Of a DNA stretch of 64,000 bases, positions 7,826 to 17,920 are shown piece by piece (position 1 is the first letter of the stretch; each line of letters opens with the position of its first letter). The notes beneath the pieces are model-generated. The model saw nothing but the letters and a program-made list of their open reading frames with translations. It searched no databases and had not been told where the DNA came from. The translations under genes were made by a program, and so were the position numbers. The stretch is from Andalucia godoyi (lineage: Eukaryota > Discoba > Jakobea > Jakobida > Andaluciidae), in contig VRVR01000023.1 of NCBI GenBank assembly GCA_009859145.1, forward strand, positions 62,001 through 126,000, read 5' to 3'.

Positions 7826-10537
7826 ATGGGTTTTCGTGCGCCGTCACCGCTGCTACGTGTTGCTGCTCTGCTTGTGCTTGCACTCGCGATCACCTGCTCG
7901 GCAGCCGTGAACCGCGTGCCAGTCCATACCGCGACGAATCCGGAGACGAACATTGCGAGCCATCATGCACACTTCGGGGTCAACTCCCCGCATGTCACCG
8001 TGGCCAGTGCGCTGGACTGGGTGTCGGTGGGACGTGCGGACCCCAGTGCAAAACTGCAGCCATCCACCGGTGCCTCGGTTGTATTTTCCCTGAATCTCCA
8101 GAATATGGGTGTGGTCGAACGAGCAGTGAAGGACGTTTCAAACCCTTCGCATCCCAGCTATGGCCAGTACTGGAGCATGGAGGCTGTGGACAGCTTGGTT
8201 TCGCCTTCTTCTCAGGATGTTGAGAACGTTGTTTCTTTCATCCAGACGACCCTGGGGCTCGAGGATGCATCTCGAATTCAAAGAATCAGGAACGGACAGT
8301 TGGTTCTGCTGAACGAGCCGACTGCGCAGGAGGTGGAGATGCTCTTCGCGATCCAGATGGAGTCGTACCAGCATGCGACACAGAGCTCGATGGTCATCGT
8401 CCGACCAGCGTCCGGCTCTCGCCCAACGCTTCCGGAAAGCGTTGCATCGTTGGTGTCGTTTGTTTCTGGATTCACAGAATTCGTGCACTTGTCGCATCTC
8501 CTGACGTCGGCCTCTATGAAAGCAAAGCAGTCTTCCTCTGCAGCGGCTTCCAAGGTCGGTGCTCCACGTCCTCCATTCCCTCCCCAGCATCCTCCAGTGT
8601 TCCATGCAGTTCCATATCCGATGGACAAGTTCGCTGAGGGATGGGTGTTCAACATGGTCAGGACGGTTGTTTCCGGCGGAGACCTTGATCTGGAGCTGTT
8701 GATGCCGTGCTTCAACTCCTCGGGAACGTACATTGTGATGAGCACCACTCCTCACGACCCGTTCTTCTATCCCGGCGTCTGCGGAAACATCTCGGGCTTG
8801 TACGAGCCCACGTACTTTGACATGGAGATTTGCGACACGCATCTGCAGGGGCGAAACCGAGACCACAGAGAGCGTGACCGGTTCCCCTGTGTCACCCACC
8901 GCTTCGACCGTTTCGAGCGTTCCGTGGTTGGAGAGTTCCCCATTGAAACTGCACGCATGCGGATTTTCGAGCCCTTCCTTCGTCCTGGAGGTACTTTTGC
9001 CGCTCGGTATGTCAATGCGACGCATGAGAGTGCGACGTTCAATGCCACGAAGCATTACGAGCACTTCATGACGCACATCCCGTTGGCCAGTGATCCCACT
9101 GCGCTGCATGACTACTACCGCATGCCCCGTAACATGCGCATGTCGTTCCCGTGGCAGCTGAATCGCGATGTGGATCGCGAGGACTGGGAGAACCGCGAGG
9201 GGGTTCTTGTTGCGGAGTTTGCAGCGGAGAGTTACTCAGAGCGGGATCTGCACGAGTTTGTCCGTCTGCTGGGCGGCGAAAACCCCCAGATCCACAAGTT
9301 TGGAGATGGTAACAACACGGAACACAGACACTTTGGCATTGGGGAAGGCTCGGCACATGTTCAAACCATGGTGGCCCTCGCACGTGGTCTGCGCCATTCG
9401 TTCTACTCGACTCTGAACTTTGATTACTTCAGCGGACTCGTGATCTACGCATCCTTAATCCCCACTTTCAAGCCGGTCAGCTACGTGCATACGATTGGTG
9501 TGGGTGCCTCGGAGCTCCTCTGGCATCCAGCATCGATGATGCAGCTCAACAATTACCTTCAGCAAGCCGCGCTCATGGGCTACACGGTGGTTGCTGGCGC
9601 AGGAGACGATGGAGTGATTGACTCGTTCTTCCCCAACCATCTGTGCAATTGCACCAACTGGTGCGTCAGCTTCCCGCTTACCTCGCCGTTTGTGTTGGGA
9701 GTCGGTGGCTCCATGATTGTCAAGGGAGGCTCCTCGCTGCTGAACCTCCTGCAGGAGTCCGCAACACCCGACTTTGCCCCGATGTCCATTTCTTCTGCTT
9801 ATGGTGGTCAGGTGGATTCTGCTGGAGGCTATTCCATGTTCCACATGAAGCCCGAGTATCAATGGGGCTTTGGCCACGAGTACGAGCGCTTCTTCCGCTT
9901 CCGCCACCCAACCATGGAGCACAACGTTCACCGATTCAACAGGCAGGTTCCCGATCTTTCCATCACTGCCCAGTCCTACGCAACCGTCCTCTTTGAAGGC
10001 GTCCAATGGACCGGCGGCACCGGAAACTCTGCAACGGTCATGGCATCCATGCTTGCTCTTATGAACGATCGTCTTGTGAAAGCCGGAAAGCCCCGCGTTG
10101 GGTTTGTCAATCCCTTCCTCTATGAATCAGCTCGATCCTTCCCGGAAGCATTCGAAGACATCCGGGTGGGAATGAATCCTCAGACTCGTGCACTGGGAGT
10201 CCGTTGCTTCCGGTCCCACGAGGCCTTTGAGGGGTGGGACCCCGTCTCCGGGCTCGGTAGTCCCAACTTTGACTCCCTTCTGAGCATCCTCGTCAGCGGT
10301 GGTCTTCAGTCGACCGCATACTCCTTTGCAGGCTCGGGCCCCGGCGTCGTGGGGCCCCAAGGATCACAAGGAAAGGACTGCGACAAGGCTCCGTATGCCG
10401 GCGCCAGCGTTGCCGCCATCATCTTTGCACTATTTGCAATGGCGATCTCTGGCGGAGCAATCTTCTTGGCAATGAAGAACGCCAAGAAGCCTGCCGCCAC
10501 CGACGCTGCCTACCTCCGCTACAACGAAGCGACATAA
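7826..10537 (+). CDS. Membrane-anchored sedolisin-like protein, probably inactive
   Basis: From the ATG at 7826 the protein has 903 residues, with a signal peptide (LLRVAALLVLALAITCSAA), a propeptide-like domain (PSHPSYGQYWSMEAV) and an S53 (tripeptidyl-peptidase 1/sedolisin) domain. A C-terminal transmembrane helix lies at about 860-882, followed by a short Lys-rich tail. Sedolisins use a Glu-Asp-Ser set plus an oxyanion Asp. Aligning from memory of TPP1, the Glu is kept (E507) and so is the oxyanion Asp (D594 in GAGDDG). The catalytic Asp position is His511, and the SGTS nucleophile position is Gly733 (TGGTGNS), with a Ser two residues on. Upstream in-frame sequence to 7490 is T-rich leader. 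Surface or lysosomal location is likely. A non-peptidase role is inferred. Confidence 0.85.
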   Translation: MGFRAPSPLLRVAALLVLALAITCSAAVNRVPVHTATNPETNIASHHAHFGVNSPHVTVASALDWVSVGRADPSAKLQPSTGASVVFSLNLQNMGVVERAVKDVSNPSHPSYGQYWSMEAVDSLVSPSSQDVENVVSFIQTTLGLEDASRIQRIRNGQLVLLNEPTAQEVEMLFAIQMESYQHATQSSMVIVRPASGSRPTLPESVASLVSFVSGFTEFVHLSHLLTSASMKAKQSSSAAASKVGAPRPPFPPQHPPVFHAVPYPMDKFAEGWVFNMVRTVVSGGDLDLELLMPCFNSSGTYIVMSTTPHDPFFYPGVCGNISGLYEPTYFDMEICDTHLQGRNRDHRERDRFPCVTHRFDRFERSVVGEFPIETARMRIFEPFLRPGGTFAARYVNATHESATFNATKHYEHFMTHIPLASDPTALHDYYRMPRNMRMSFPWQLNRDVDREDWENREGVLVAEFAAESYSERDLHEFVRLLGGENPQIHKFGDGNNTEHRHFGIGEGSAHVQTMVALARGLRHSFYSTLNFDYFSGLVIYASLIPTFKPVSYVHTIGVGASELLWHPASMMQLNNYLQQAALMGYTVVAGAGDDGVIDSFFPNHLCNCTNWCVSFPLTSPFVLGVGGSMIVKGGSSLLNLLQESATPDFAPMSISSAYGGQVDSAGGYSMFHMKPEYQWGFGHEYERFFRFRHPTMEHNVHRFNRQVPDLSITAQSYATVLFEGVQWTGGTGNSATVMASMLALMNDRLVKAGKPRVGFVNPFLYESARSFPEAFEDIRVGMNPQTRALGVRCFRSHEAFEGWDPVSGLGSPNFDSLLSILVSGGLQSTAYSFAGSGPGVVGPQGSQGKDCDKAPYAGASVAAIIFALFAMAISGGAIFLAMKNAKKPAATDAAYLRYNEAT

Positions 10538-10771
10538 GTAAGCTTCATGTCTCGTACGATTGTCAAATAAAAACATTACAGCAATGCGTCGTGCACGGTT
10601 TATTTTTTTTTTCTTTTTTCGTCTGGGACCTGTCGTATGCCTATCACTAACGTGCATCTTTTCTCTCTATGTTTTGTCGAGCAGTGGTGTGTACCGAGTA
10701 CGAATTGTTGCAATGTGTTGGCGAGTATAACGAATCTTGACAGTACGTGGGGGAAGTTGAATTACTGTCCA

Positions 10772-11101
10772 ATGAGTGCTCCGGAGATTCTGCAGCCACG
10801 GTCCAAGTCGTTGTCAGATTTTGTCGCGGGAGTGTTCAAGCCTGGGATCCAGCCGGAGGCGCTGGCCTTCTTCGGGCTTGTTGCCGTCTCCGTTCTGGCC
10901 ATTTGCCTGTTCCTTGTCAGCTCTGACCCTTCTAATCCGCACTACTATGTGCTCTCGTTCCTTGCTCTGGGCCTCGTGCTGTCGCTTGGCTGGTTTCTGC
11001 TGCAGCTGTTTGCCTCCCCGCATCCTAATACACCCAAGGTCGCGCCGGCTGGTCCCTCTTTAAGCAGGAAGGGGAAGCCCGCAGGAAGGAAAACATACTG
11101 A
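10772..11101 (+). CDS. Pkr1-like small membrane protein (V-ATPase assembly)
   Basis: This 109-residue protein starts MSAPEILQPRSKSLSDFV. It has two predicted transmembrane segments (FFGLVAVSVLAICLFLVSS and VLSFLALGLVLSLGWFLLQL). The spacing, the short hydrophilic link and the Lys-rich tail match the Pkr1 family, small ER proteins required for V-ATPase assembly in yeast. The open frame extends upstream to 10637, but the extension lacks family similarity. The gene sits 234 bp downstream of the sedolisin gene and converges with the giant kinase gene. The family is short and divergent, so the assignment rests on pattern rather than strong identity. Confidence 0.65.
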   Translation: MSAPEILQPRSKSLSDFVAGVFKPGIQPEALAFFGLVAVSVLAICLFLVSSDPSNPHYYVLSFLALGLVLSLGWFLLQLFASPHPNTPKVAPAGPSLSRKGKPAGRKTY

Positions 11102-11344
11102 TCTCGAGAAGCACATGCAAATCTGACAATGAGCGTTTTTTTTGTTATTTTATTATTATTATTATTATTATTTTCTTTTCTTTTCATGTTTGCAGAATAC
11201 CTGCAGAAAGCAAGAAAGCAAGGTACGGAAAGGCCAGTGTCAGTGCGTATGTGTGCATGTGCATGTGTTGTTTACCTGTTGAGAATATGAATAAATTATA
11301 AGCTCTGCAGTGAGTGGGTCGGAGTGCTTGAGCAATCGCTGCGG
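11102..11344. repeat. (TTA)n tract in convergent spacer
   Basis: A (TTA)n microsatellite at 11150-11172 lies in the 3' spacer between the Pkr1-like gene (+) and the kinase gene (-), near AATAAA-like sequence at 11290. Confidence 0.7.
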
Positions 11345-14300
11345 TTAATTCGCGAGATCGAAAAAGAGCTTAGAACGGAGATCGCGGACTGGAAACGGGG
11401 CGATTCCTGTGGTTTGCATGGACGAAGAGATCCAGGAATCCAGAAACCGTTCTCGCGGGGACAGGGTAAGAATCGTGGTTTCTGGGTGCGGGCCAAAGAT
11501 ATCACCTCGCAAGACAAGTGCCTTGCACATGCGGCACAGGACCGGTCGATATTGGTTGGAACGCTGAGACAAGGGAGGTACACCGTCGGTCGTCGTGCCG
11601 GAGAACGGCGCATCTTGCGTAAGCGGTCCAAAGAACACAAGCGGACGAATTTCGGTGAGGAGGTCCGCAGCAGTGCACGACACACTCCCGTCGCGAGCAA
11701 CGTGCGCATCCTTTGCAAGAACAACAACAAGTCCGCACTGGCACTGCAGCGCTCGCACACGCCGTGACCACGGAGCGTGGATGACGGTGCCCGAATGCAT
11801 ATGCGATACATAAGGAAACTCGCTTTCGATGGAGGGGACGATGTTCCGTTGACGAGCAAGCTCGAGCAAAGACTGATTGGCAAGCACAATCCGCTTCAGA
11901 GTTGCGATCTCAATGACAGGGCGGCGCTGTTTAACATAGAGGAAGGCCTCGTAGAAAGAAACACGGCAGGCATGGACCAAGTACAAAACGACAAAAAGCG
12001 CTCCCCGTGACAGCCCCCGAGTGGAATATACAAGCACCTTGGCGCCCGCCACAAGAGACGCCTCCTTGCAGAACTGCACTGCGCGAAGAAAGGATTCTGC
12101 AGCGTCACGATGGTCTTCGATGGTATCAAACACTTCAAAAGTCGTGCAGTGCACCTTCGGAACAGGCCTGCCTGAAAAGTTGACAAGATGGGTAAATCCG
12201 TGATCCGTAAGGAAAGAATAGTCCAGTGCTTGAATGAGGGAACCAAGATGCAGATGACCCCAGACGTGACACGATTTCGATGAAACGATCACGACATCAT
12301 CTCGTCTCCATCCGTGTGGATCCGGAGAAGAAGGGCGGTTTAGGCGCGGAATAAGCAACGACGCAGGATCCAATGGAGTTTTGGGAGAAATAGAACTCGG
12401 AGAGAGGCTCGGGGAAGGATCAGAGTCATCAGGAAGTGCTCGCGAACTGTGGCGTCGATGAGTGCCCAACAACCCCGAAGCACCATTGGACTCTCTCCGA
12501 CGTGGAGTCAAGCGTTGGCGGGGAGTCAGAATTCGCGAAGAAACTGCGACGCGCTCTTGCAGCGTATCCATAATGTTTCTAAATTTCTGAGACAAATCTC
12601 GAACGGAAGGCCGTCTGAAGGGATCGCGAACCAGAACCCATTCAAGAAACTCGGCCAGTTCTGGACAGATTGCTTCCAACGCAGTTCGCTTCTGAGGAGA
12701 TATGAGTTCTTCGTTTTCACTGGTCACTCGAATAAAGAACTGAATCCAATCTTCAGAATAGAACAAAAATTCGCCAGCGAGAAGCTCGTACAACAGACAT
12801 GCAAGGGACCACACGTCAGAAGCATAACTCGCACCAACTTGCTTGCGACGGTCATACGTGTTAGTCTCCTTCTTGGTCGACATACCAATCGTCAGCATCT
12901 CGGGTGACTTGATGTACTCTGTCCCTCGATTTCTCGTCGTGTGCGGATCGCGACCCTCTGCCAAAATTGACTCTCCAAAATCCGAGACCACAATCGAGTA
13001 CGGAAACTCCGGACTCACCGACTGCGAAGCGGAAGCCATCTCACTTGGATGCAAATCCAATAACAAGTTGTCCGCCTTGACATCGAAATGTACCACGTGC
13101 TGTGCGTGCAAGTCTTCGAAGGTGCAGAGAATGGAAGAGAAAATTCGACATACCAACAGAACGTCGTCCATGTTCTTCACTGACCGGCCCAGTCTCCATT
13201 CCCGCAATGTGCAAGAATACAATTTCATCACGCAATAGTAGTTGTCTCTATCAATTCCATAGTCGTACAAATGGGCAACTCGCGGATCTGAACGATATCT
13301 TTCAAGGATCAAAATTTCCGTAAATATGTCCTGCAGAGTGTTGCGATCATAGATCGAGCGAGGCACCGGGGTGACCTTCAAAGCGACATCTTGCTCAATT
13401 CCCCCCGGCATGGAGACTTTGCACTTCCACACAGACCCATACGCTCCTTGACCAATTTTCATCCGATCGTGGTAAAGAGAAGGCTCAAACAATTTGCGGC
13501 ACGTAAGCTTCCACAGGATACGGATACCCGCGTTCGCATCGTTGCGCGAGTGATCCATGACCGCCTCGGTAACCGGGATGAGAATGTGCTGATTCGCATC
13601 ATGATTTGCATGGAGCGTCAACAGGAACGGAGTGTTCAGACGTCGCGACAGCTCCGCAGATGTGTACGAAACATACAGGGGGTCGAGTGTATGATGGGGC
13701 GTGACTAGCAATGAGAGAATCAGCAGAATCATTCTCGAATGGAGCTCGGGATAGTGATAAATGGGGCGATATGCCTGCTCCGCGACGTAGCGTTCGTAAA
13801 CTTCTGCGATTGCCTGCTCGGCAGCATCGTCTGCGTCGGTAACAATTGTTTCCACTGCAAGTGCGGAGGAAAATGATAGGCTCTTGTTGCGGGAACCAAG
13901 CCTTTGGTGCGCAGAGTGGTGCACAAACAGCCCTTCGTTTTGTTCTTTTGGCTGCTCATGCTGCAAGACTGTTTGCATTTTGAATCCGCCTTCTTGCATT
14001 CTGCGCTCCATGGAAGTCAGTGCTCCAAAAGATTGGCCCTTCAGGCCCTTCGTGATATCACCCTGCTCGCCTGCCTCCAAATCTGCATCAATCTCCGTAA
14101 TAGAACGATGAAGAGAATCCAGACGAGACAGCGGCAACTTCAAGGATCCAACACGTGGATGTACAACAGCAGAGGTCAGAGTTGATACGCTTGGCTTGTT
14201 GTGTGGTTTCTCAGGGGAGGACGAACGCGGTAAATCCGGTAATGAGGCTTCTGAGTCACAGAAACTGCTGTCATGCGACTCGGAAAACGAAGATCTGCTC

Positions 14301-17300
14301 CGTCCACCATCACTGGCCATGAGGGAAGACTCTCCTTGTGGGGGAGCGTCCTCGGTCATTGGTGGCTCCCCAGATCCGCTGGACGATGATCGAGATGATC
14401 GCGATGATCGCGGTAAACGAGCAGCACTGCCAGAACCATTAGAACCGTAAGAGCCATCAGAATCGTCAGAATCGTCAGAATCATCGGAATCATCAGAATC
14501 GTCAGAATCGGAATTCTCGCTTCCAAGTGTCAATGTGCTTGTGCTATCATTCATCTTGGCGGGAACAGGAAGATGAACGGTGCCAGCAGACATAACCTTC
14601 TGGCTTGCCGGCCCTAAAGAGTCCGATGAACCGCGAGTAGGGGGGATGCGAAGTGCTGGGACTCTTCCCATTAAATTCCCAATTGTAAGCGGTTCCTCGT
14701 CAATCGAATTGTGCAACTCAGAACGATCGGCAGAAATCAACGGAACTCTTGGTGCACAGGATCGCTGCCCATCTCCACTGGATGACGACATCGCATCCGA
14801 CGACAGCAAAGGCGGTACATTAATTTCGAGAGGGGGGGCAAACTCTTCGGGAGCTGGACTTCTCGGTTGCGAACGAGGGCTCTCCGAACCAAAATTAGAT
14901 CCCGCCGCACGACTGTGGTCTTCTTCGTCTGTGTACGACCCATTGCTGTTGCTGCGCGACGAGTACGAATCCTCAGATGACGAAGAGAAATCATCTGAAC
15001 CGACAATTGTCGAAGGACGCGCGACGGGTACAGCGTTTCTTTCGGGTACGGGCAACAATGGAATCTTTTTGATAGGAGGAGAAACCGATCCGCCGAGGGA
15101 ACCCCGCCGCGTTGAATTCGGAGAGGTCCGACTGCGATTTGTGTCAATTGCGATAGAATCATTGTCAATCACGACACCTGCATTGCTATGGAGCGAATCG
15201 CTTGTTGTGCGCGGAATCTGAGGTAGCTTGAAAGCCGGGAGTGAGATTTTCGGTTTCTTGTCGTCAGCATGTAATGATGAAGCGGGAGCAGGAAACGATC
15301 CTTGGATGGGATCAATTACTGTTGACACATCAAAACTAGTGTGAGAGAAAAGGGACTTGGCAAAGTCTGGATCGAAAATGTCTTCACCAGCCTCGAAGGT
15401 TGCTCTCGACGACACAGAAGAGGGATTTCCGGACACGGAGCTCTTGAAGCCGGTCATTGCTTCGTATTCCAAATCAATCTCTCGTGTCATGAACTCCAAA
15501 ACGTGTAACGTCCAAAAATGCTCTGCGACTTGAGACGTTCGGTCACGAGCCAGCTCATGCAGGATGTCCAAATGAGCAATGCAAATCTCAACGGACGACG
15601 TATCTTCGCATCGAGGAACGTCTTCTCCATGCCTTTTCCGCAAACTAACGTACTCTTTGACGAAATGAACAAAATGGAAGGCAATGTATGTGTTTGTGAC
15701 GGTAACCTGTGATCGAAAAGGAGTGTTCGGCACTCTCAAAATGGAACAGACAAGATTCAGGCAAGAACAAAACACTGGTGCAGACCAAGTGGACGTCGCA
15801 GGCGAAAGCGCGTGGTGTTTGGATTCAACTTCGCTGGATCGAAAGGACACAGCAGTCACAAGATATTGCCGCAGAATTCCTTCGACGGGATGAATCAGCA
15901 TTTCCAAGGTGCTCAGAACGCCCGAGTCGAGCAACGTCGTTTGGCCGCCGGCGCCTCCACTCGATGAGAAGTCTTTTAAAAGATCAACCGCCGCGTCCAC
16001 AACGGAAAGGACTGCGCACGCGTGGTGGCCAAGGCATGGAGACGCACTTATGCCGCGATCGTCGACGACTTCGTCCCAGAAAGGAAGGACCTCTTTTCTT
16101 TCATTCTCGAGCAGGACAGACGGAAGATACGCAGACAAGAGCCAAGTAAATCCTTCAGAAAGGCCACCGAGAACGAGCCTGCTCAGAATTTCTCGTCGCT
16201 CCTCCTTTCTCACAGGCATCCTAGAGTCTCGCTTGGCATCAAAACCACAAAACGAAAACGGTTTCTGCAACAAGACTCGAGTGATCACAATTGAATAGTG
16301 CAAGCATGCAGCGTGCACGTGTCCATCCACTGCGCCACTGGTCGCAAAGTAGCCGATTACTGCGCAAACGGTTCGAGACCATGCCGTAAGCAAACTGGAT
16401 GTCGACGTTCTAGAAGTACTGACAAGAACATACGAGGCCAGCGCAGCTAGCGTGGTAGCCAGCTCAGGAAACGCGCGAGAACCGAGGGCCACTGAGGAAG
16501 CATGGGCCAGCTTCACAATGACCGGATCCTCGGAAAGCGCGTTCGAAGCTGAGGAATTGTAGGCATCCATCAAACCTTGAAACGCTTTGATGGGGCTCAG
16601 TAGGCCCTCGAAGACATCCTCCTTCTGCAACAGTGACGGGAGATTGCGGTCTTCGTATTTCCCTGTCCTGTGCTTGAGAAGTGCTAAAAGAACATCCGCT
16701 GCTTGGTGAAGAACAGGTAGAGGGATTGTGTCGGGGTGTTGCGAATACGTTGATTCAAGAATTGCAAGGAAGCTTGTGCAGACTGAAGAGAAGCTCTGCT
16801 GCGAAATCCGACCGCCGCCCTGCGCCCTCGCGCTGAAACTCTGCACTCGAGTTGAAAGTATGCCCAACTCGGAGTCCAGCGATTCTTCTGATTCCGTTGA
16901 AGAACTCACCGACACGGACTTTTCTACCGTGTCATCGTCCTCCGAATGCGTTCTCCGCTGCTGCTGGCCTTGAGGCACAAACAAGCTAGGATGGCTGGAG
17001 AGCGAGTGTACTCCCAGACGATACTCTCGTTGCACAAGCAGCATCATTGTAATATCGGGCGCCAGATACGTTTCTCCAAGCGCGTCTGCAAGCGCAAAAA
17101 GTTCATCTGATGAGTTGCCCTCAAATTCGATTTCGGAACCCTGAGACATGCGCTCAGATCCTGGGCCAGAATGCTCAGGAATGTTCAAATCAAGAGACAG
17201 TCGCATAGACGACAAGTTGTGAATCCGTCGTGTTGACCGCGTAAACGCCAGGTGTGCAGCTTCTTCGTTATGGAGCGGGAGTCGAAGCGGCGGGACCTTT

Positions 17301-17920
17301 GATGGAGTATTTCCAGCAGGCAATGGCGGTTTCAGCGACATGGAAGGAAACGGAGATGGAAAAGGAGACACATCAGAACCGACTGTCGTGTGTGAAAACC
17401 GATTGTTTCGAGGTCCGTGAGAGCCTGTTTCCTTTCTATTGTCATATGTGTCCTGCGAGTTTTGGATGGAGAGTCGCAGAGACACATCCGGACGCTCCAT
17501 CCGGCCCGCATCATCTGACAAGATGGACCATGCAAGTTCCAGCCCGGATTGTGTTCTCTGATTCTTAACCGCTGCAGGAGAAGAAGCTTCAGAAGACGTA
17601 CAGGTCCGAAACGACTCGGCATTCTCTTTTGAAACGGCAGGCGACGCGCATTTTCGCAGGAAATCAAACGCCAGAGGAAGCACCGCTTGGTGAAAAAGCG
17701 CTGGGCCCTGCAGCTGATGAGAAGCTAGATTAACAACAAACTTTCCGTATGCTTCGGGATCTTTCTCGCAATTTCCGGCTAGCAAGAGCGTGCAGAACGG
17801 CACGAGATGTGAGGGAAGACCAAGCAGTAGCTGGTCGGTTAGAATGGAAAGTTGCGTTTCGGAAGGCGACTTTCCAACTGCATCGATGAGAGCAATAAGC
17901 TTGGTTCGAGAGAGACTCAT
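11345..17920 (-). CDS. Giant protein kinase fused to DSP-like pseudophosphatase
   Basis: This is a 2,191-residue protein starting MSLSRTKLIALIDAVG; the frame upstream of 17920 begins at TTG and is Lys-rich leader. Residues 1-1450 are helical blocks and Ser/Pro-rich segments, including an Asp-Ser repeat encoded near 14455-14518. A protein kinase domain lies at about 1485-1785: GQGAYGSV glycine loop, VALKV lysine, HFDVKADN catalytic loop (Phe in place of the HRD Arg), DFGES, and SPE for APE. A dual-specificity phosphatase-like domain follows at about 1888-2010. Its signature reads VYSTRGLSRG where active enzymes have HC-x5-R, so the catalytic Cys is Ser. A Cys-rich tail (CQCG, CRMC) resembles a zinc-binding end. 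The kinase part is probably active as a Ser/Thr kinase. Confidence 0.85.
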   Translation of the reverse strand: MSLSRTKLIALIDAVGKSPSETQLSILTDQLLLGLPSHLVPFCTLLLAGNCEKDPEAYGKFVVNLASHQLQGPALFHQAVLPLAFDFLRKCASPAVSKENAESFRTCTSSEASSPAAVKNQRTQSGLELAWSILSDDAGRMERPDVSLRLSIQNSQDTYDNRKETGSHGPRNNRFSHTTVGSDVSPFPSPFPSMSLKPPLPAGNTPSKVPPLRLPLHNEEAAHLAFTRSTRRIHNLSSMRLSLDLNIPEHSGPGSERMSQGSEIEFEGNSSDELFALADALGETYLAPDITMMLLVQREYRLGVHSLSSHPSLFVPQGQQQRRTHSEDDDTVEKSVSVSSSTESEESLDSELGILSTRVQSFSARAQGGGRISQQSFSSVCTSFLAILESTYSQHPDTIPLPVLHQAADVLLALLKHRTGKYEDRNLPSLLQKEDVFEGLLSPIKAFQGLMDAYNSSASNALSEDPVIVKLAHASSVALGSRAFPELATTLAALASYVLVSTSRTSTSSLLTAWSRTVCAVIGYFATSGAVDGHVHAACLHYSIVITRVLLQKPFSFCGFDAKRDSRMPVRKEERREILSRLVLGGLSEGFTWLLSAYLPSVLLENERKEVLPFWDEVVDDRGISASPCLGHHACAVLSVVDAAVDLLKDFSSSGGAGGQTTLLDSGVLSTLEMLIHPVEGILRQYLVTAVSFRSSEVESKHHALSPATSTWSAPVFCSCLNLVCSILRVPNTPFRSQVTVTNTYIAFHFVHFVKEYVSLRKRHGEDVPRCEDTSSVEICIAHLDILHELARDRTSQVAEHFWTLHVLEFMTREIDLEYEAMTGFKSSVSGNPSSVSSRATFEAGEDIFDPDFAKSLFSHTSFDVSTVIDPIQGSFPAPASSLHADDKKPKISLPAFKLPQIPRTTSDSLHSNAGVVIDNDSIAIDTNRSRTSPNSTRRGSLGGSVSPPIKKIPLLPVPERNAVPVARPSTIVGSDDFSSSSEDSYSSRSNSNGSYTDEEDHSRAAGSNFGSESPRSQPRSPAPEEFAPPLEINVPPLLSSDAMSSSSGDGQRSCAPRVPLISADRSELHNSIDEEPLTIGNLMGRVPALRIPPTRGSSDSLGPASQKVMSAGTVHLPVPAKMNDSTSTLTLGSENSDSDDSDDSDDSDDSDDSDGSYGSNGSGSAARLPRSSRSSRSSSSGSGEPPMTEDAPPQGESSLMASDGGRSRSSFSESHDSSFCDSEASLPDLPRSSSPEKPHNKPSVSTLTSAVVHPRVGSLKLPLSRLDSLHRSITEIDADLEAGEQGDITKGLKGQSFGALTSMERRMQEGGFKMQTVLQHEQPKEQNEGLFVHHSAHQRLGSRNKSLSFSSALAVETIVTDADDAAEQAIAEVYERYVAEQAYRPIYHYPELHSRMILLILSLLVTPHHTLDPLYVSYTSAELSRRLNTPFLLTLHANHDANQHILIPVTEAVMDHSRNDANAGIRILWKLTCRKLFEPSLYHDRMKIGQGAYGSVWKCKVSMPGGIEQDVALKVTPVPRSIYDRNTLQDIFTEILILERYRSDPRVAHLYDYGIDRDNYYCVMKLYSCTLREWRLGRSVKNMDDVLLVCRIFSSILCTFEDLHAQHVVHFDVKADNLLLDLHPSEMASASQSVSPEFPYSIVVSDFGESILAEGRDPHTTRNRGTEYIKSPEMLTIGMSTKKETNTYDRRKQVGASYASDVWSLACLLYELLAGEFLFYSEDWIQFFIRVTSENEELISPQKRTALEAICPELAEFLEWVLVRDPFRRPSVRDLSQKFRNIMDTLQERVAVSSRILTPRQRLTPRRRESNGASGLLGTHRRHSSRALPDDSDPSPSLSPSSISPKTPLDPASLLIPRLNRPSSPDPHGWRRDDVVIVSSKSCHVWGHLHLGSLIQALDYSFLTDHGFTHLVNFSGRPVPKVHCTTFEVFDTIEDHRDAAESFLRAVQFCKEASLVAGAKVLVYSTRGLSRGALFVVLYLVHACRVSFYEAFLYVKQRRPVIEIATLKRIVLANQSLLELARQRNIVPSIESEFPYVSHMHSGTVIHAPWSRRVRALQCQCGLVVVLAKDAHVARDGSVSCTAADLLTEIRPLVFFGPLTQDAPFSGTTTDGVPPLSQRSNQYRPVLCRMCKALVLRGDIFGPHPETTILTLSPRERFLDSWISSSMQTTGIAPFPVRDLRSKLFFDLAN

